Origin: Triangularia verruculosa
Taxonomy: Eukaryota; Ascomycota; Sordariomycetes; Sordariales; Podosporaceae
Assembly: GCA_033296885.1 (NCBI GenBank)
Contig: MU863936.1
Span: forward strand, 62,001 to 126,000
Direction of reading: 5' to 3'
DNA length: 64,000 nt
Below are positions 1 to 12,137 of the stretch, in pieces. A program made the translations under genes and the position numbers. Under the pieces are notes generated by a model. That model was not told the origin of the DNA. It did not search any database and saw only the letters and a program-made list of their open reading frames with translations. Position 1 is the stretch's first letter. Every line of letters begins with the position of its first letter.

Positions 1-2015
1 TCGCAGAATCTTTCGGATCTACACAACGCTACCACGTACGAGCAATGGGAGGAGGCGGCGCTGAATCTAGACACGCTGTTGGGGTTGGATCTTTGGAGGA
101 ATAATCCTGTTTCGGGACACTACGACTTCAAGCTTATCAACGAGCGGCTGGCGTCTATTGAGATTGCGAGGGAGACGGGAGATGTACACTCGCTTGTCAA
201 CTTGCTCCGGTCGGGGCTGGTGAGGAATTTGGGGAATATAACTGCTACCAAGTTGTACAACAGGGCGTTTGCTGGGACGAAGTTTTTGATTGAGGAGTAT
301 GTACGGAGTGTGGCGGAAGGAGTGGAGGAGATAGGGTCTTTGCCTAGCCCAGGGCAGACGCCAGTTGGTGGGTACGTGGTTGACTCTAGGGGTTTGCCGA
401 GGGGGAGCTTGGCTGTCGGGAGACAGGGGAGGCCATCGACGGTTGGGGGGATGCATGTCAGCTTTGAGGACAATGGGAATGTGAGCAGTTCGGGCAGCGC
501 CAGTGGGGGGAGTGCGGAAAGTAGCAGGAGGAGGCAGACGCTGAGCTCGGCAACGAGGAATGGGGATGGGAACGGTGGAGGCACGCCGAAGGAGTTGCGG
601 TGCACTAGTATTGCCAGTCCAAGCAGTCATTTGCCGGATGGGGACATGATGATTGCTACCATGTCAACGCAGGCGAAGTTGGATTTCATCCATGATACCA
701 GGCAGGCTTTTGGACGGACAGCGTTGGTGTTGCAAGGGGGTGCCATTTTTGGGCTGTGCCATCTGGGGGTGGTAAAGGTGCTGTTTTTGAGGGGTTTGTT
801 GCCGAGGATCATTGTGGGCACGGCGACGGGAGCGTTGATTGCGGCATTAGTCGCGGTACATTCTGAAGAGGAGTTGCCAAGGGTGTTAAAGGGTGATGGT
901 ATTGATCTGAGTGCGTTCGCGAAGCAAGGCCAGGACCCGGTGAAGCATAATGAGGGCTTGAGAGAGTCCATGTGGTCGAGGTGGGCTACGCTTGTGCGCA
1001 GAGTGCAGAGGTTTAGAAGAGAGGGTTATTTCCTGGATGTGAAGGTGTTGGAGGAGTGTATCAAGTCTAATATTGGTGATTTGACCTTTGAAGAGGCGTA
1101 TCACAGGAGCAAAAGGGTACTAAACATCACAGTTGCAACGGCTGGACATGGAGGTGTGCCGACCTTGCTGAATTACTTAACAGCCCCTAATGTGGTATGT
1201 ACCTCTCCTTCTACCTGATGTCTCGAAACGGTTTGGCTAACATTCGACAGCTAATCTGGACGGCTGCCGTGGCTTCCAATGCTTCAACACCCACATTCTA
1301 CGGACACAGACAAACCAAGATTCTTTGCAAAGACTCTCAGGGAAACATTGTCCCCTGGAAACCGGCCAACACAGTTGATTTCAACCACTGGACTAACGCC
1401 TCCTACGCTGAGCAAGAATCGCCACTCCTCAGAATCGCTGAGCTGTTCAATGTCAACCACTTTATCGTCAGCCAAGCCCGGCCTTACCTGATTCCCTTCC
1501 TCCAAAGCGACATGCACGGTCCCTCCATGGTAGAAACTCGCAACAAGACTATGTCCGGCATGGCATTTGTAATGCGCATGGTCGGCCTCGAACTCCGGCA
1601 TCGCCTCCGGCAGCTTGACACCCTTCAGCTGCTCCCAGCCGGGATCCGCCGGTTCCTTGTCGACGAACGTGTGCCGGGTGCCAGCATGATGCTCGTGCCC
1701 GAGGTGACGGCTGGCGACTTTGTCCGGCTGATGGAGACGCCCACCAAGGAAACACTCGAGTACTGGATTCTCAGGGGTGAGCGTAGTGTCTGGCCGGCTG
1801 TTGCCGCGCTCAAGATTCGCTGTGCTGTTGAGGAGGAATTGGACAGGGCCTATCAGGTCGCCAGACGTCTCAAAGCGGGCGGGCTCAGGAGGAAGACAAG
1901 TTCTATGCAGACGCCCATGCTTGTCAATCTAGAGAACCCGGAGTGGGTCGAGAAGGAAAGGAAAGAGAGACTCAGAGCTCACAGTGCTGGTGCGCGGGGC
2001 TTGGCGGCTGCGTGA
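1..2015 (+). CDS. Patatin-like phospholipase domain protein, 5' end outside window
   Basis: Two exons, 1-1194 and 1251-2015, joined in phase 0 across a 56-nt GTATGT...CAG intron; 652 residues are visible and the N-terminus lies upstream. The first residues match the conserved region (DUF3336-type) before the patatin domain of fungal Tgl3/Tgl4/Tgl5-like triacylglycerol lipases, then a low-complexity Ser/Gly linker, then the patatin fold: glycine-rich GGAIFG oxyanion loop, and LIW...FNVNHFIVSQ near the second catalytic motif. In active members the nucleophile elbow is G-S-S-A-G; here it reads G-T-A-T-G, so Ala (codon 823-825) occupies the Ser position. The Asp-Gly of the dyad appears as Asn-Ala (from 1395). 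By family it would act on lipid droplets or membranes, but as read here it is probably a pseudo-enzyme. The family assignment is firm; the loss of activity is inference. Confidence 0.9.
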
Positions 2016-2132
2016 AGAGGCTGTGGGAAAGGTTGGGATATAGGTATTAGGAGCACGGTCTGTTCACAGTTTAGTTAGTCCGTTTATCTGGCATTATTTT
2101 ATACATTGGGAAAACCAAGGCAGGGAAGCCCA

Positions 2133-2555
2133 TTAATAAACGGGATTTGACTGATAAATCCGGTCCCTAAAGGCATGGGTGGTTGGTTCGTTCTTAACGA
2201 TATAGTACGCCATGATCACGTCGCCACCCGGGTGGCAGACAAGAAAGTGCTGGGATTCAAAAACGACGCCGTCACCTGCAGCAGTCGAGCCGCCCCAGGA
2301 GTTATCCTCATCACGGATCACGCGGTGGAGCTTTCCACTCTTCGCCGAGAAATAGTAAAGATAGAGCTTGGTGCTTTTGCGTCTGTGGTCACGGGGATGA
2401 GAGCAAGGCTGGTACAATCGCGGGAGTTTGCAGTGTTTGGAATCACAGCGTCTATACAGGTGATGACAAGTCAAGTTTCGTCAAGCAAGGTTGATTGGAC
2501 CACCAAGAGAGGAGAGAGGAACTCCCTTGCCGCTGTTACTAGTCGACTCGGCCAT
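2133..2555 (-). pseudogene. Broken small gene, weakly lectin-like
   Basis: An ATG at 2555 (reading MAESTSNSGKGVPLSSLGG) opens a frame of 141 codons ending at 2133, interrupted by one in-frame TGA at 2481-2483. The C-terminal two thirds look protein-like (for example KLYLYYFSAKSGKLHRVIRD) and vaguely recall the repeat style of fungal fucose-lectin beta-propellers, but I cannot assign the family. A TGA from CGA would fit a repeat-induced-point-mutation type C-to-T change. A frameshift or an undetected intron near 2430-2500 could also explain the break, since another frame is open there. It sits just 3' of the patatin gene, on the opposite strand. Confidence 0.35.
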
Positions 2556-5500
2556 GTGAAGTTCGTCTGAGTTTTGGTAGACGATGAGCATGGTCTCTTT
2601 CTAAAGGGTGGCGGGCGGGAGGGGCAGATTGTTCCAGACGTGTACTTGGTTTTTTTCTCTGCCCTTCGGAGAGGGCCGTTGTTATCATTTACTGCTTTTG
2701 CTGATCAAGTAATGATACTGAGGCAGCCCATCCATCCTATGTGCTCTAAATTGCTACTGAGCAAACCCCCGATCCTCAACTTTTTTGCTGCACGTTCGTA
2801 ACCGGTCAAAGCGGGCTTATATTGCAGGACCCAAACTTCTTATGATATGCTGCCTGGTTATCCATTTTGGGAAATCCGAACTTCATGTGTAACATGAAGC
2901 TCCGCGCAAAGGTAGAGAGCGGTGGACTGGTGATTCGTGAGCCAAGGTGCATTGTCATCATCATAACCAACGTTTTGCCACCGAAGCTAGAATTGGCCCC
3001 CTTTTCTCCGCGCTGTCGGATCCATACGAGTTGTGATTCGGTGTCTCTTGACGTTTCTCTGCCTTTGGAGTACAAAACCCACAGCGGTCGGGCAATGTAG
3101 AAATCTGCAGGGGTAAATATTTCGAGATGAGGTGGCAAAGATCAGACCGTCCGTCTGCACTAACTACTCGCTAATGACCATGTGACTTGCCCTGACTGTT
3201 GTTGAGGTGTACCCTCTATACCCGTAATTCCTCTCTAGTCGCTGGGCGCTAACTTTGCTGTCACTCTCTGTGTCAGAATTGAGTGCTTCTAGCATCGATT
3301 GCTCTTGGAGTGGTGGCTATTGGAATCTCGTAAGAGAGTCATCTTGAGATGGCTCAACGAGCAAAACCTAATGTCCGTGAACAACCCAAAAGAACTAAAG
3401 CGGCGGACGAAGGGAAACAAGGTGTCATGGCAACCTTACTAGTCCGATGGCTTTTGGTGAAAGCGTCTATCTTGCGCCACATCCCGCATATGTAGTGCAA
3501 TGTACTAGTGCAGACACGGCAAGGCGTAGAGGAGTGCTCCAATATTGCTATCCTTATTCACATCGGGTCCAGCAAAGGTATCCTTGACCTTTAGAGGAAC
3601 ACACCTATCGCGATGACTGGCCGCTTTTGGGAAACAGCGAGACCCACTGACAGGCTCCGATCTTCCGGTCCGCCTCCCTGGATTGAGATTCCCGGCCTGC
3701 CAACTCAGCCTCTTTGTATTGAAGCTTTCCCCTCTCGACGCTGCGTTTTTCCCAACGTCCGTAAAAGCTCCGGAGCTGCTGATTGGACAAACGTGTGGCA
3801 CAGACACGCTTATGCGATGCAGCGCGAACCGCGGCAAGCTGGCTAGTTGCGGGAGACGACAGACGAGTCCACCGGATTCTGAGATGGACAGATGGGAATC
3901 TTTAAGGGGCCATGGCCAGGGGGTGGGACTAACAAAACACCAAGTCCAACAAGACTGTAGCTTTTTAGGCTCTTGGCCGAGCCTGACTGACTTGAGCGGC
4001 AGCGAACGGAGAGCTTGAAAAACGCCATCGATGGAAAGGGGAGAACTGCATAACATGACGTTGCTAAGAGGGGGGCTGGATCAAGGGGTTTCATAGGCGG
4101 TTCGACTTGTTCTCGAACCTTTCCGCTTGTGGCAGTTCCGGCATGTTAACGAACAAGCGCAAAAGCGGGCGTGACCCAGGCTTTGGTTGACGGACTTGGT
4201 TTCTTCAGCAGCAAGTGAGCGACGAGCGTGAAGCAACCGAGAAACTGAAATGTGAGATATATTTGAGAATGTAACGATGGGGAAACCTCCACAATGCTTG
4301 ACAAGGGGTCCAAGCTGAGAGATGGTGTGGACCATGTAGGTACAGGTGAGGATCTGAGATCAGGCTCTGGTAGGTACGTATACTCTAGTGGCGGGAGTAA
4401 AATCTCTAGACAGTGGTATTCAAACGCATCGTCGGTGTTTCGCGATATTCACTGGAAGACAACTGGTAGACGTCCGTTTGGCTCCCAATATGTCCCCTCG
4501 CTTTGAAGGTACTCCGGTGTTCTCATTTTTTGTTTCCGAATGGCCTCGTACATTGTTGGTCGGGCTGAGAAATCGACCAACAAACCAGGGTAAGAAGTGT
4601 AAGAAGAACACACACCTGGCAGATGTTCATTTCTTGCCCATGCTCTCGGAGACAGCCGTCTGCTAACAGGGCAGGGCTAGCGAAAACCCAGCATGGCCAG
4701 CTGATCACCCTCATGGCGAGGTTTCTGTAGCCCGTTGATTGCGCACTGTGACTGGTTTTGCTCAAGGCATATTTCGGCCGATTGCCAAGTGCCAGTGCCG
4801 AGCCGGAGACCCCTCCGGCGAAGGATGCACAGGCTGGGGCGCGGGGAGGGGCTTGCAAACAAAAGGCCTTTTCTTTTGCACCCTCCTAGCAGCGAACAAT
4901 GAAGACTTGGGGTGCGTGGGGAATCCGCATTTCGAAGGTTTCCAGAAGCCCATTCAGGTGGGTTCGCATGGAGCGCCGACCAGGGGCCACCATCGATTGA
5001 CCAACCAGAGTTGCCTTGCTAAAGCCTTGGCTTGAAAAGATGTCCCACAGGGATCTGTGGATGTTGCAGCGTTGACGTTTGTTTTGGCAGTTCTACCCTG
5101 CAATTCTTGAATTTGATGATTTTCTTCCCTTGGCCTAATATTTTCATTTTGGTGTCGCCGTTTTAAAAGTCCTTCATATGCTCTTGAATACAAATACAGT
5201 TTCTTTGCCGGGTTGAATCTCTTGAACCAGGCTGTCATTGGCTAGAGCAAAGACCACGGTGGAAAAAGGGCAACATACTCTAGCTTCGAATGGGGTCAGA
5301 TGCATCTCCAAGGTCTGGAGTGCAATTTCGCTTCGAAGCGCATGTCGGAGCGGTCAGGACTTCGGCCACCAAAACACAACAACATGCTCTCGTGCCGGTA
5401 GACTGTCGCGTATCTCAGTGATTAGTTGTGGGCTCTTGAAGCCCGTCCAGAGCAGCGGATCATGATGGGACCCATAGTTAGTGTCAGCCCCATGGTAGTG

Positions 5501-7697
5501 TACCCACTAATAGCCGCACACCCCTCCCCCTGCTTAGTGCAGCCGCAGATGTCGGCCACCATCCTCGACACACAGACACACGCAACAAGCACACAAGCAA
5601 GCGCGCCAGGATCGGAGCTCATCCCACCGTTTCCCGCCGGACAGGACGTGTCTCGTCTGATTCTTGGGATCTAGTTCAGTTTTAGACCGCATGAGTTATC
5701 CGCGCCGTTAGACTGCTTGCTGTGCGATGTTGGGCTCAAGGCTGGCTCCAAAGGTACTGCGTGACAGTCCCCTTGGGCATGCCGTTCCATATTTCTGCGT
5801 AGTCTCTAGACGCACGTCGTGACTTTGTACTGTGTTTACTGCACCATGATCTCGATTGACTTTTGCACAAATTGTCGTGTTCCAGTCTTGCAGTCGGATG
5901 GATGTCTTCGGTCCCGCGACAGTCAGTCATTCGAATGCTGAGTGGCTTGGTTTCGAAACATGATGCTTTTGAGTTGGCCCGTCATTAACCTTTGGTAGCC
6001 GAAAGCAAGGTGGGCATAGCTTCATGATCTCCGACTTTCGAGCCAGACGATGTCGGAGCTCTACAGTCGCTTCACAGGCAGGCAGTTGTCCGCCTCGCTT
6101 TTGGTTGTTTTCCCTGGCGGGAAACTCGATGCTAGACCGAATCTGTGCGTGATTCGTCACACACCTCCAACCCACGAACCTGGAAAGCTGGCGAGTTGAC
6201 GTTCCTCCCTTAATTCTGGGCACCTAGCCCACCGTGAGAGCTTACACAATCCGAGCCCGTCCCGGTAACCCAAAGTGGACTGGACAGCTCGCGATTTGTT
6301 TGGCCGTAGACCTTGGGTTGGCAGAACCGCAGTCATTCTTCATATCATTCAACAGTTGCACAAAATCCTTATCTTGATGGTGGCCTCCCGAGTTGTCAAT
6401 CCCGTGCCCCGCTTGCACAGGGAGCTACAACAACCAAAAAGGAACGCCACGAATCTGGCAGCAACGTTGGTCTCCCTAAGACTAGACACAACGTACGGGA
6501 TGCCAAAGAGAAACAAGGCTCGAAACATGTCCGTTCGGTCACCCTTATGGCATCTTGCAGGACCGGCCCCAACCCGAAGCCAGTCCAACGGCTCGAATTT
6601 CTTATTTTGCGGATGCCAACAAGACTCGATTTTGCTTCATTACCCAGTCTCCGTTGAGCCTTGTGGGACAAGCTGATGTTCACATTAACCCCGGCCCGTT
6701 AGGTAGACGGCAAAGCGCCGCACGGCACTGCAACGCCCCTCCCCCCGTCAGCTCCCCCGGGGCTTGACCGCAGCAAAAAGCCGCTTTCTGGGCGAACACC
6801 CTTCCCGCGCTGTCCACCACCCACACAGTACCCCTGCTTGTTCGCTGCCGGTCCTAGCTTCTGTTGCATCCGAAAGAAATAAAAACACCCTTCGCTGGTC
6901 ACGGCACGTCAGGGCAACCTTGAAGACCAACGGCTCACCGCCTGGGTACATCATATCCCCACGGCCCGAGATCCGTTCCAACTTGGGATGATTGTCTGCA
7001 GGCGACACTGCATAAGACTGAACAAGTGCTTGTCAACCCTCGGGATATTTCATTCGACGTGACACACCCCTCCCATGCATGCCCGCCCAAACATCCATGG
7101 ATGCAGACTGCTGTGGTTCGGAGAAGAGCGGGCCTTGGTCCCTCGACGGCAGTGGAAAGCCAAACCGTTCTCTGCAAAATGCTTCGCTGAAAATCTCCGT
7201 CAGCTCCCCTAGAGAGACGCCCACTCTGTCACTGTCCCCAGCCGGTCAACGGTATACGTGTGACAAGGGTGGGTAGCTCTCCTGCACCTCCACACCTTTT
7301 GACCTGCTGCCCCTCTTCTTACTTAAACCACCTACACGCCCCTTCCCCAACACATTGGACCATGACCCCCAACATCAGAACTGCGTGAGCAAAAGTGCGT
7401 TGTCAGCCGTAGAGCTCTGCCCTTCGCTTTCAGTGTTCTTGCTCTGCCTGTGCCAGCGGCTCCACGATTCAATACACCACCCGAGCCAAATAGCGCACCC
7501 CGGCTCCTTTCGTCTGTCCCTACAACATCCCCGTCCGTTAAAAGTGAGCAACCCTTCCGACTTCTCCCTTCTCATCTTGCTTTACCAACATCGTGCTAAG
7601 CAAGCACTGGCTAGACAACGGCTATCCAGTCTCATCACCCTCGCTCCACCATCACCATTACGCCCGGCTCCAAGCACGCACTGCTGCCAACGCCACA
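2556..7697. other. Long intergenic region, no supported gene
   Basis: About 5.1 kb. Open frames exist on both strands (up to about 180 codons) but show no family resemblance, no consistent codon bias and no convincing exon chain. The last roughly 400 bases (from about 7290) are pyrimidine-rich, as in fungal promoters and 5' leaders, and probably belong to the gene at 7698. Confidence 0.6.
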
Positions 7698-8333
7698 ATG
7701 TCCTACCATGACTCTCAGTCCACAGCCAGCGAGAGCTGGTCCGTGATCTCCAAGAGAGACGTAAACGATTTCGTCGACGAGACTCACACCAGGTCGAGGA
7801 TGCCTCAGTTCAAACAGGTCAACATCCCATCTGGCCGAATCGGATGCGGCAGTACCACCGCCTTTGAAGAAGACCCTGACGCCGCCGCCGCTCGTACCCA
7901 ACAAGCTATTTCTAACGAAGACTCAACCGTAACCGCCGGTACCGATGACACCCAGATTCGGATCGATGATGATGCCGCCGGCCAGCCTTCAGGAGGTGTG
8001 AACCCAATTCCTTCCACCTCAAAGCCCAGGCCCACCGAGACACCCGGCACCCTCCGCCTCACCCTTGAGAACATGGTGCGCCACCAGCGGGGCACCCACT
8101 TCCAGGATGTCGATGTTTGGGTTGGTGGTGCCGGCTCCCCCCGTCTCGTTCGACACCAAGCTCCCTTGAAGGGCTCCTCGTCTAGCGTGGCAAGCAGCAG
8201 AAGCGCCGTCAGCAATGGCAGCTGGACCCGCGTCATCGAGCCCACCCCCATGGACGAGCAGCTGGCATTTACTGGGATCTGGTCCAACAACGATCTTGAC
8301 TCTTACGGAGCTCCCAAGCCCGCTGGCAACTAA
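7698..8333 (+). CDS. Orphan hypothetical protein, 211 aa
   Basis: Single exon. I chose the ATG at 7698 (context CCACAATGTC) because it is the first ATG in the frame after a CT-rich leader and starts the protein-like part, MSYHDSQSTASESWSVISKR. The protein is hydrophilic, rich in Ser, Asp, Pro and Ala, with no signal peptide, membrane segment or motif that I recognise. A short acidic stretch (TDDTQIRIDDD) and the tail TGIWSNNDLDSYGAPKPAGN are the only distinctive parts. Codon use is C-ending, like neighbouring real genes. It stands alone, with about 5 kb empty upstream and 1.8 kb downstream, which in fungi is more typical of developmentally or environmentally controlled genes. Function unknown. 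Confidence 0.7.
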   Translation: MSYHDSQSTASESWSVISKRDVNDFVDETHTRSRMPQFKQVNIPSGRIGCGSTTAFEEDPDAAAARTQQAISNEDSTVTAGTDDTQIRIDDDAAGQPSGGVNPIPSTSKPRPTETPGTLRLTLENMVRHQRGTHFQDVDVWVGGAGSPRLVRHQAPLKGSSSSVASSRSAVSNGSWTRVIEPTPMDEQLAFTGIWSNNDLDSYGAPKPAGN

Positions 8334-10166
8334 TTGTTGCTTGCCGTCTCGGAATATCTGCTGGCCACCTCGGGAGTCTTGCGCACCCATACAGCCACCA
8401 TCGTGGGGCTACCTCGTCCAAAGACTCGGCAGCTTCCACTCGTCACCAAGTGCCTGTGGGCATAACGACAGCTCATTCTCCTGTCCGAACCTTGTTGGCC
8501 CAACTCTTCAGTCGGTTTTGACGGAGTAGTCTTCTGTTGATAGCAGGTACGCATCGCATTTCACCAAGACCCTCCGGGTTTCCTTCAGGATCTCACGGAT
8601 TCCACCACTCGGGAGGACATCGTCTTTGCCGATAGCAGGGCCATCATGTTTGCCGGTCGACCTTCCCGATGTTGACCACTTGTTGCTGTCCTCAAAGGCC
8701 AGCCGGCCCCCTCCCAGAAGACGTGATGTACTCCAAGACACCTGGCGCCAGTATCGCTTACTCCTCTCGTCGCCGGGATCCTACCCAAACTTCATTCCAG
8801 CGTCGGCTCTGCCGTTTCTTTTCAATTTCCTTCTTTCCTCTTTCGTTGTTGATGTTTTGCTGTGGCTTTGCCGCGTCATGTTGCTTCAATTCAGAGGAAG
8901 TCTGTGTGGGTTTTTGGGTTCGCCATTTCACTTCTGCTTGTCGTTATTAGGTCTTTTGTTATTGCGGCTTGTTGTTGGCGCTGTTATCGTTGTGGCTTGC
9001 TGTTGATGCTTTTGCCTTGCTGCCACTCTCTGGTCGGCCATTCATTGTACTTCGGTGTGCCGGTGTGTCGTCGAGTCGTCGAGTCGCTTCTATGTTCGGT
9101 GGTTTCCCTCGATACCCCCGTGTCGCTTCGAGTTGAAATGGCGTGGCGTTTCCTTATTGTTATGCTAGGCTGGGGAGGAACACGTTTTTGGGGAGGTCGC
9201 AAGTGTATGAGGGGGTGTGGTTACGTTATACTGCCAGTGTAAAAGTTTGGTCGCAGTTTTCTCGATCAGTACCGGCTGGCATTTTGGATATGCATGGGAG
9301 CAACTGGGAAAAGGGGAAAACAGGTGGTGGTTCGCTTGTCTGGGTTTTCTGGAGTTGGATTAGAATAGAAAGCGGGAAAACGGTCGGACCAAGCGCTTGA
9401 TTTTAGGTCTTGTTTGTCAAACACAGATTGTTTTGTCGTACCTATGGAATGTTTCTTTTTTTTTTGTATTTGAGTCGATCAATCAAAGGAACTCCGGTTC
9501 CATTTCATCTGATCTCATCTTGACCAATCTTCGCCACCCAACGGGACAGCCCGCAACTAATGCCGCTCGGCCGAGATGTTCGATGACCATCTGTGCCAAC
9601 CGAATCTGTCGTCGCTTGCATAGTTCCCACTTGGATCCTTATGCTTGGGTGTGGTGGTGTAATTATAGGTCATCGCTGGTCACCCAACTTCGCAACCATC
9701 TCCAATTCTCCAAAAAAATAAACACTTGTTTACAACACCCCACCGGTGTTCCCGGATCCCGGGTCGGCTGGCACGGTTGGATGCGGGGATGGTAGGATAA
9801 TGTGGTGATAGGGTAGTATTCGCCAACGGTCTGCCCCGTGGTGCTCCATCGTGCTAAGACGTTTAAAGCCAGCGAAGAGAAAGCCAAGTTCCGAATGGTG
9901 GTTTGTAGTGATTCCCTGAAGAGTGGTGGCACTTGTCCTGGGTAAAGCCGGTTTAGCCTGATATATACGTCTCTTCGGCCTCGCGGTGAATGCACGGTGT
10001 CGTTCCGATGGATGTTACTGTTGCGCCATGATGGGGCGATTCCTGCATCCGCTGTCGTGGTTTTGTCGGTGTATAAGTAGATCGACGAGGTGACTGTGTT
10101 GTCGAGATGGAGGCTAGGTAGGCTTTTCTGTTCGCCTCGCAGTCGTTGACTTCCTGCCTCGTCAAA
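8334..10166. other. Intergenic, T-rich 3' flank then promoter
   Basis: About 1.8 kb. 8340-9250 is T-rich with short hydrophobic pseudo-frames, probably in part the 3' UTR of the orphan gene. The rest is the promoter of the esterase. I see no RNA gene or repeat. Confidence 0.5.
10071..10078 (+). promoter_or_regulatory. Possible TATA box of the GDSL esterase gene
   Basis: GTATAAGT about 95 bases before the ATG at 10167, a plausible core-promoter distance for a fungal secreted-enzyme gene. No experimental support. Confidence 0.35.
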
Positions 10167-11600
10167 ATGGCGATCCTCCGAGGATTTATCATGGGCCTCG
10201 CCCTCGCTCTCGCCGGCGTTGTAAAGGGCCACGATGATGGTAACCAATGGGTTGATCTTTGGGCCTCCATGCCTCAGGAGGTAGAGCCACACAACCTGCC
10301 GCCTACACCTTTTGTAAGTTTCTCTTCTGCATGGGACATATTCTTTTCCTCCGATATTAGCCATCCTACTTTCCGAGATTTCTTTCCGATGTCGAGTGTT
10401 GTTGTGGGTGCGTTTTCTTCTCGAGAGTAGCGGTTGCTGACCCGAAATTTCCACCAGACCGGTGACGACTCGGTATACTCCAACACCACCATCCGCCAAA
10501 CAATCTATCTCACCCAATCTGCCCCCCACATCCGTCTCTCCCTCTCCAACGAATTCGGCGGACCTGGCGCTGACCTCCACATCTCTGCTGTAACCATCGC
10601 CCTGCCCTTTAACGGCACTGCCGGTTCCTCGTCCATCCAGCCCAAGACTCTTCGTGAAGTCACCTTCTCTGGTGGAAGCCGATCTTTCGCCATTCCCAAC
10701 GGCGCCGTTGCGATCTCCGATCCTATCAAGAACGTCAATGTCAAAGCTGAAAGCAACTTGGCTGTCACCATCTACATCCAGCAAGGACAACAAGGCAAGA
10801 GAATTTCTGGCCATCCCGGGAGTAGAACAAGCAGTTGGTTCGTCAATGGTGATCACACCAAGTCAACGGACTTAACAGAGGCCGTGAGGGTCGATCGGTG
10901 GTTCGTCTTGAGCGCGGTGGCGGGCTGGGTAGAAAAGAAGAAGACGAGGGGAAGCCTGGTGATCGTGGGCGACAGTATCACTGATGGGAGAGGCTCGACG
11001 ACGAACGGGAATGACAGGTGGCCTGATCAGTTGCTGAGGAGGTTGGAAAAGCAGGGTGGCACTGGAATCAGCGTTATCAATCAGGCCGCTGGTGGCAATA
11101 GAGTTTTGGCTGATGGCTTGGGACCGAATGCGCTAGGCAGGATTGGAAGGGACGTTCTTGCCCATAACGGGGTCAAGTATGTCATTGTGTTCGAGGGAGT
11201 GAATGATCTAGGCACCGCGGCGGAGGCGGATTTGGTGAAGACCGGCGACCGGTTGATTCAGGCGTATGAGCAGATCGTTGCGCGACTTCACGGACATGGC
11301 ATCGCGGTGTTCGGCGCCACCATTACACCGATGAGCGGGCCGGGCCAGGCCTACGGAGAGCCCAAGAGAGAGGAGCAGAGGTTGAGGGTGAACAGATGGA
11401 TCAGAAGCAGTAAAAGATTCGATGCGGTGATCGATTTCGATAGAGCGGTGAGAGACCCCAAGAATGAAACGCGGCTGAACCCGGAGTACGACACGGGGGA
11501 TTATCTACACCTCAACCCAACAGGTTACAAGGCCATGGCGGAGGCGGTTGACTTGAGGCTGCTTGAGAGGTTCAAAGATGGAGTGTCGAGCATTGTCTAG
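10167..11600 (+). CDS. Secreted GDSL/SGNH-hydrolase esterase
   Basis: Exons 10167-10313 and 10458-11600, phase 0, with a 144-nt GTAAGT...CAG intron; 429 aa. The start ATG has a good context (TCAAAATGG) and begins a signal peptide (MAILRGFIMGLALALAGVVKG). The SGNH blocks are in order: GDSITDGRGS (block I, nucleophile Ser), NQAAGGNRV (block II Gly), GVNDLG (block III Asn) and DYLHLNP (block V Asp-x-x-His). The N-terminal beta-rich region (TIRQTIYLTQSAPHIRLSLS) is typical of the fungal GDSL family acting on acylated polysaccharides or other esters. Expected to be extracellular, with substrate unknown. A long open frame on the other strand overlaps it but lacks any recognisable protein. Confidence 0.93.
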
Positions 11601-12137
11601 GAACTTGAATGTCAGTTAAATTGAGGTTGTGACGATTTGGTGTGGAGGAGATGAGCAAATGGGTTAGGTGACTCGGCCTAGGGCAACACTAAGGACACAA
11701 GCAAGGGGCCGAGGTGGAGGGCGACGACATACATATGCACCGAATGTTCGGGAGCTTCGGCTTATAATTGCCCAAACCAGACCACACGTCAGATTACCAC
11801 CATTCCTGAAGTGTGGCAAAATGCATCTCTGATAGGCAATCGAATGTTGGGATCGAATCTTTGAGAAGCAAAAGCTGCACATGGACAGGGATCGGCCATC
11901 TTATCATCCATACCACCAGCGGCCCAACGTTCGACACCTGCCCAACAACGTGGACATGGTTGCATTCGATAAACTTTCTGCCAATGGTAAATACAGATAG
12001 ATAGATGGTAGTGGTATTTAACTCTCAAGGACCTTTTCATATACCCCGAACTCCGCTCCCAGACAGGAAGTGCACCACTTACGTACAACAAGTGTCTCCT
12101 GACTTCCCCATGAACCAATCCAGAAACCCCCACTGCA
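11601..12137. other. Convergent intergenic spacer
   Basis: 537 bases between the 3' ends of the esterase and ERB1; presumably two 3' UTRs. Nothing else seen. Confidence 0.6.

Noticed and set aside
3505..4056. 183-codon minus-strand frame in the long gap
   Set aside because: No family resemblance, irregular codon use and no supporting exons.
8626..9242. Overlapping hydrophobic plus-strand frames
   Set aside because: Hydrophobicity comes from T-rich 3' flank; no start context or conserved motif.
9663..10856. 397-codon open frame on the minus strand over the esterase gene
   Set aside because: It is antisense to a clear SGNH esterase, has no recognisable protein pattern, and its composition follows from the codon bias of the sense strand.
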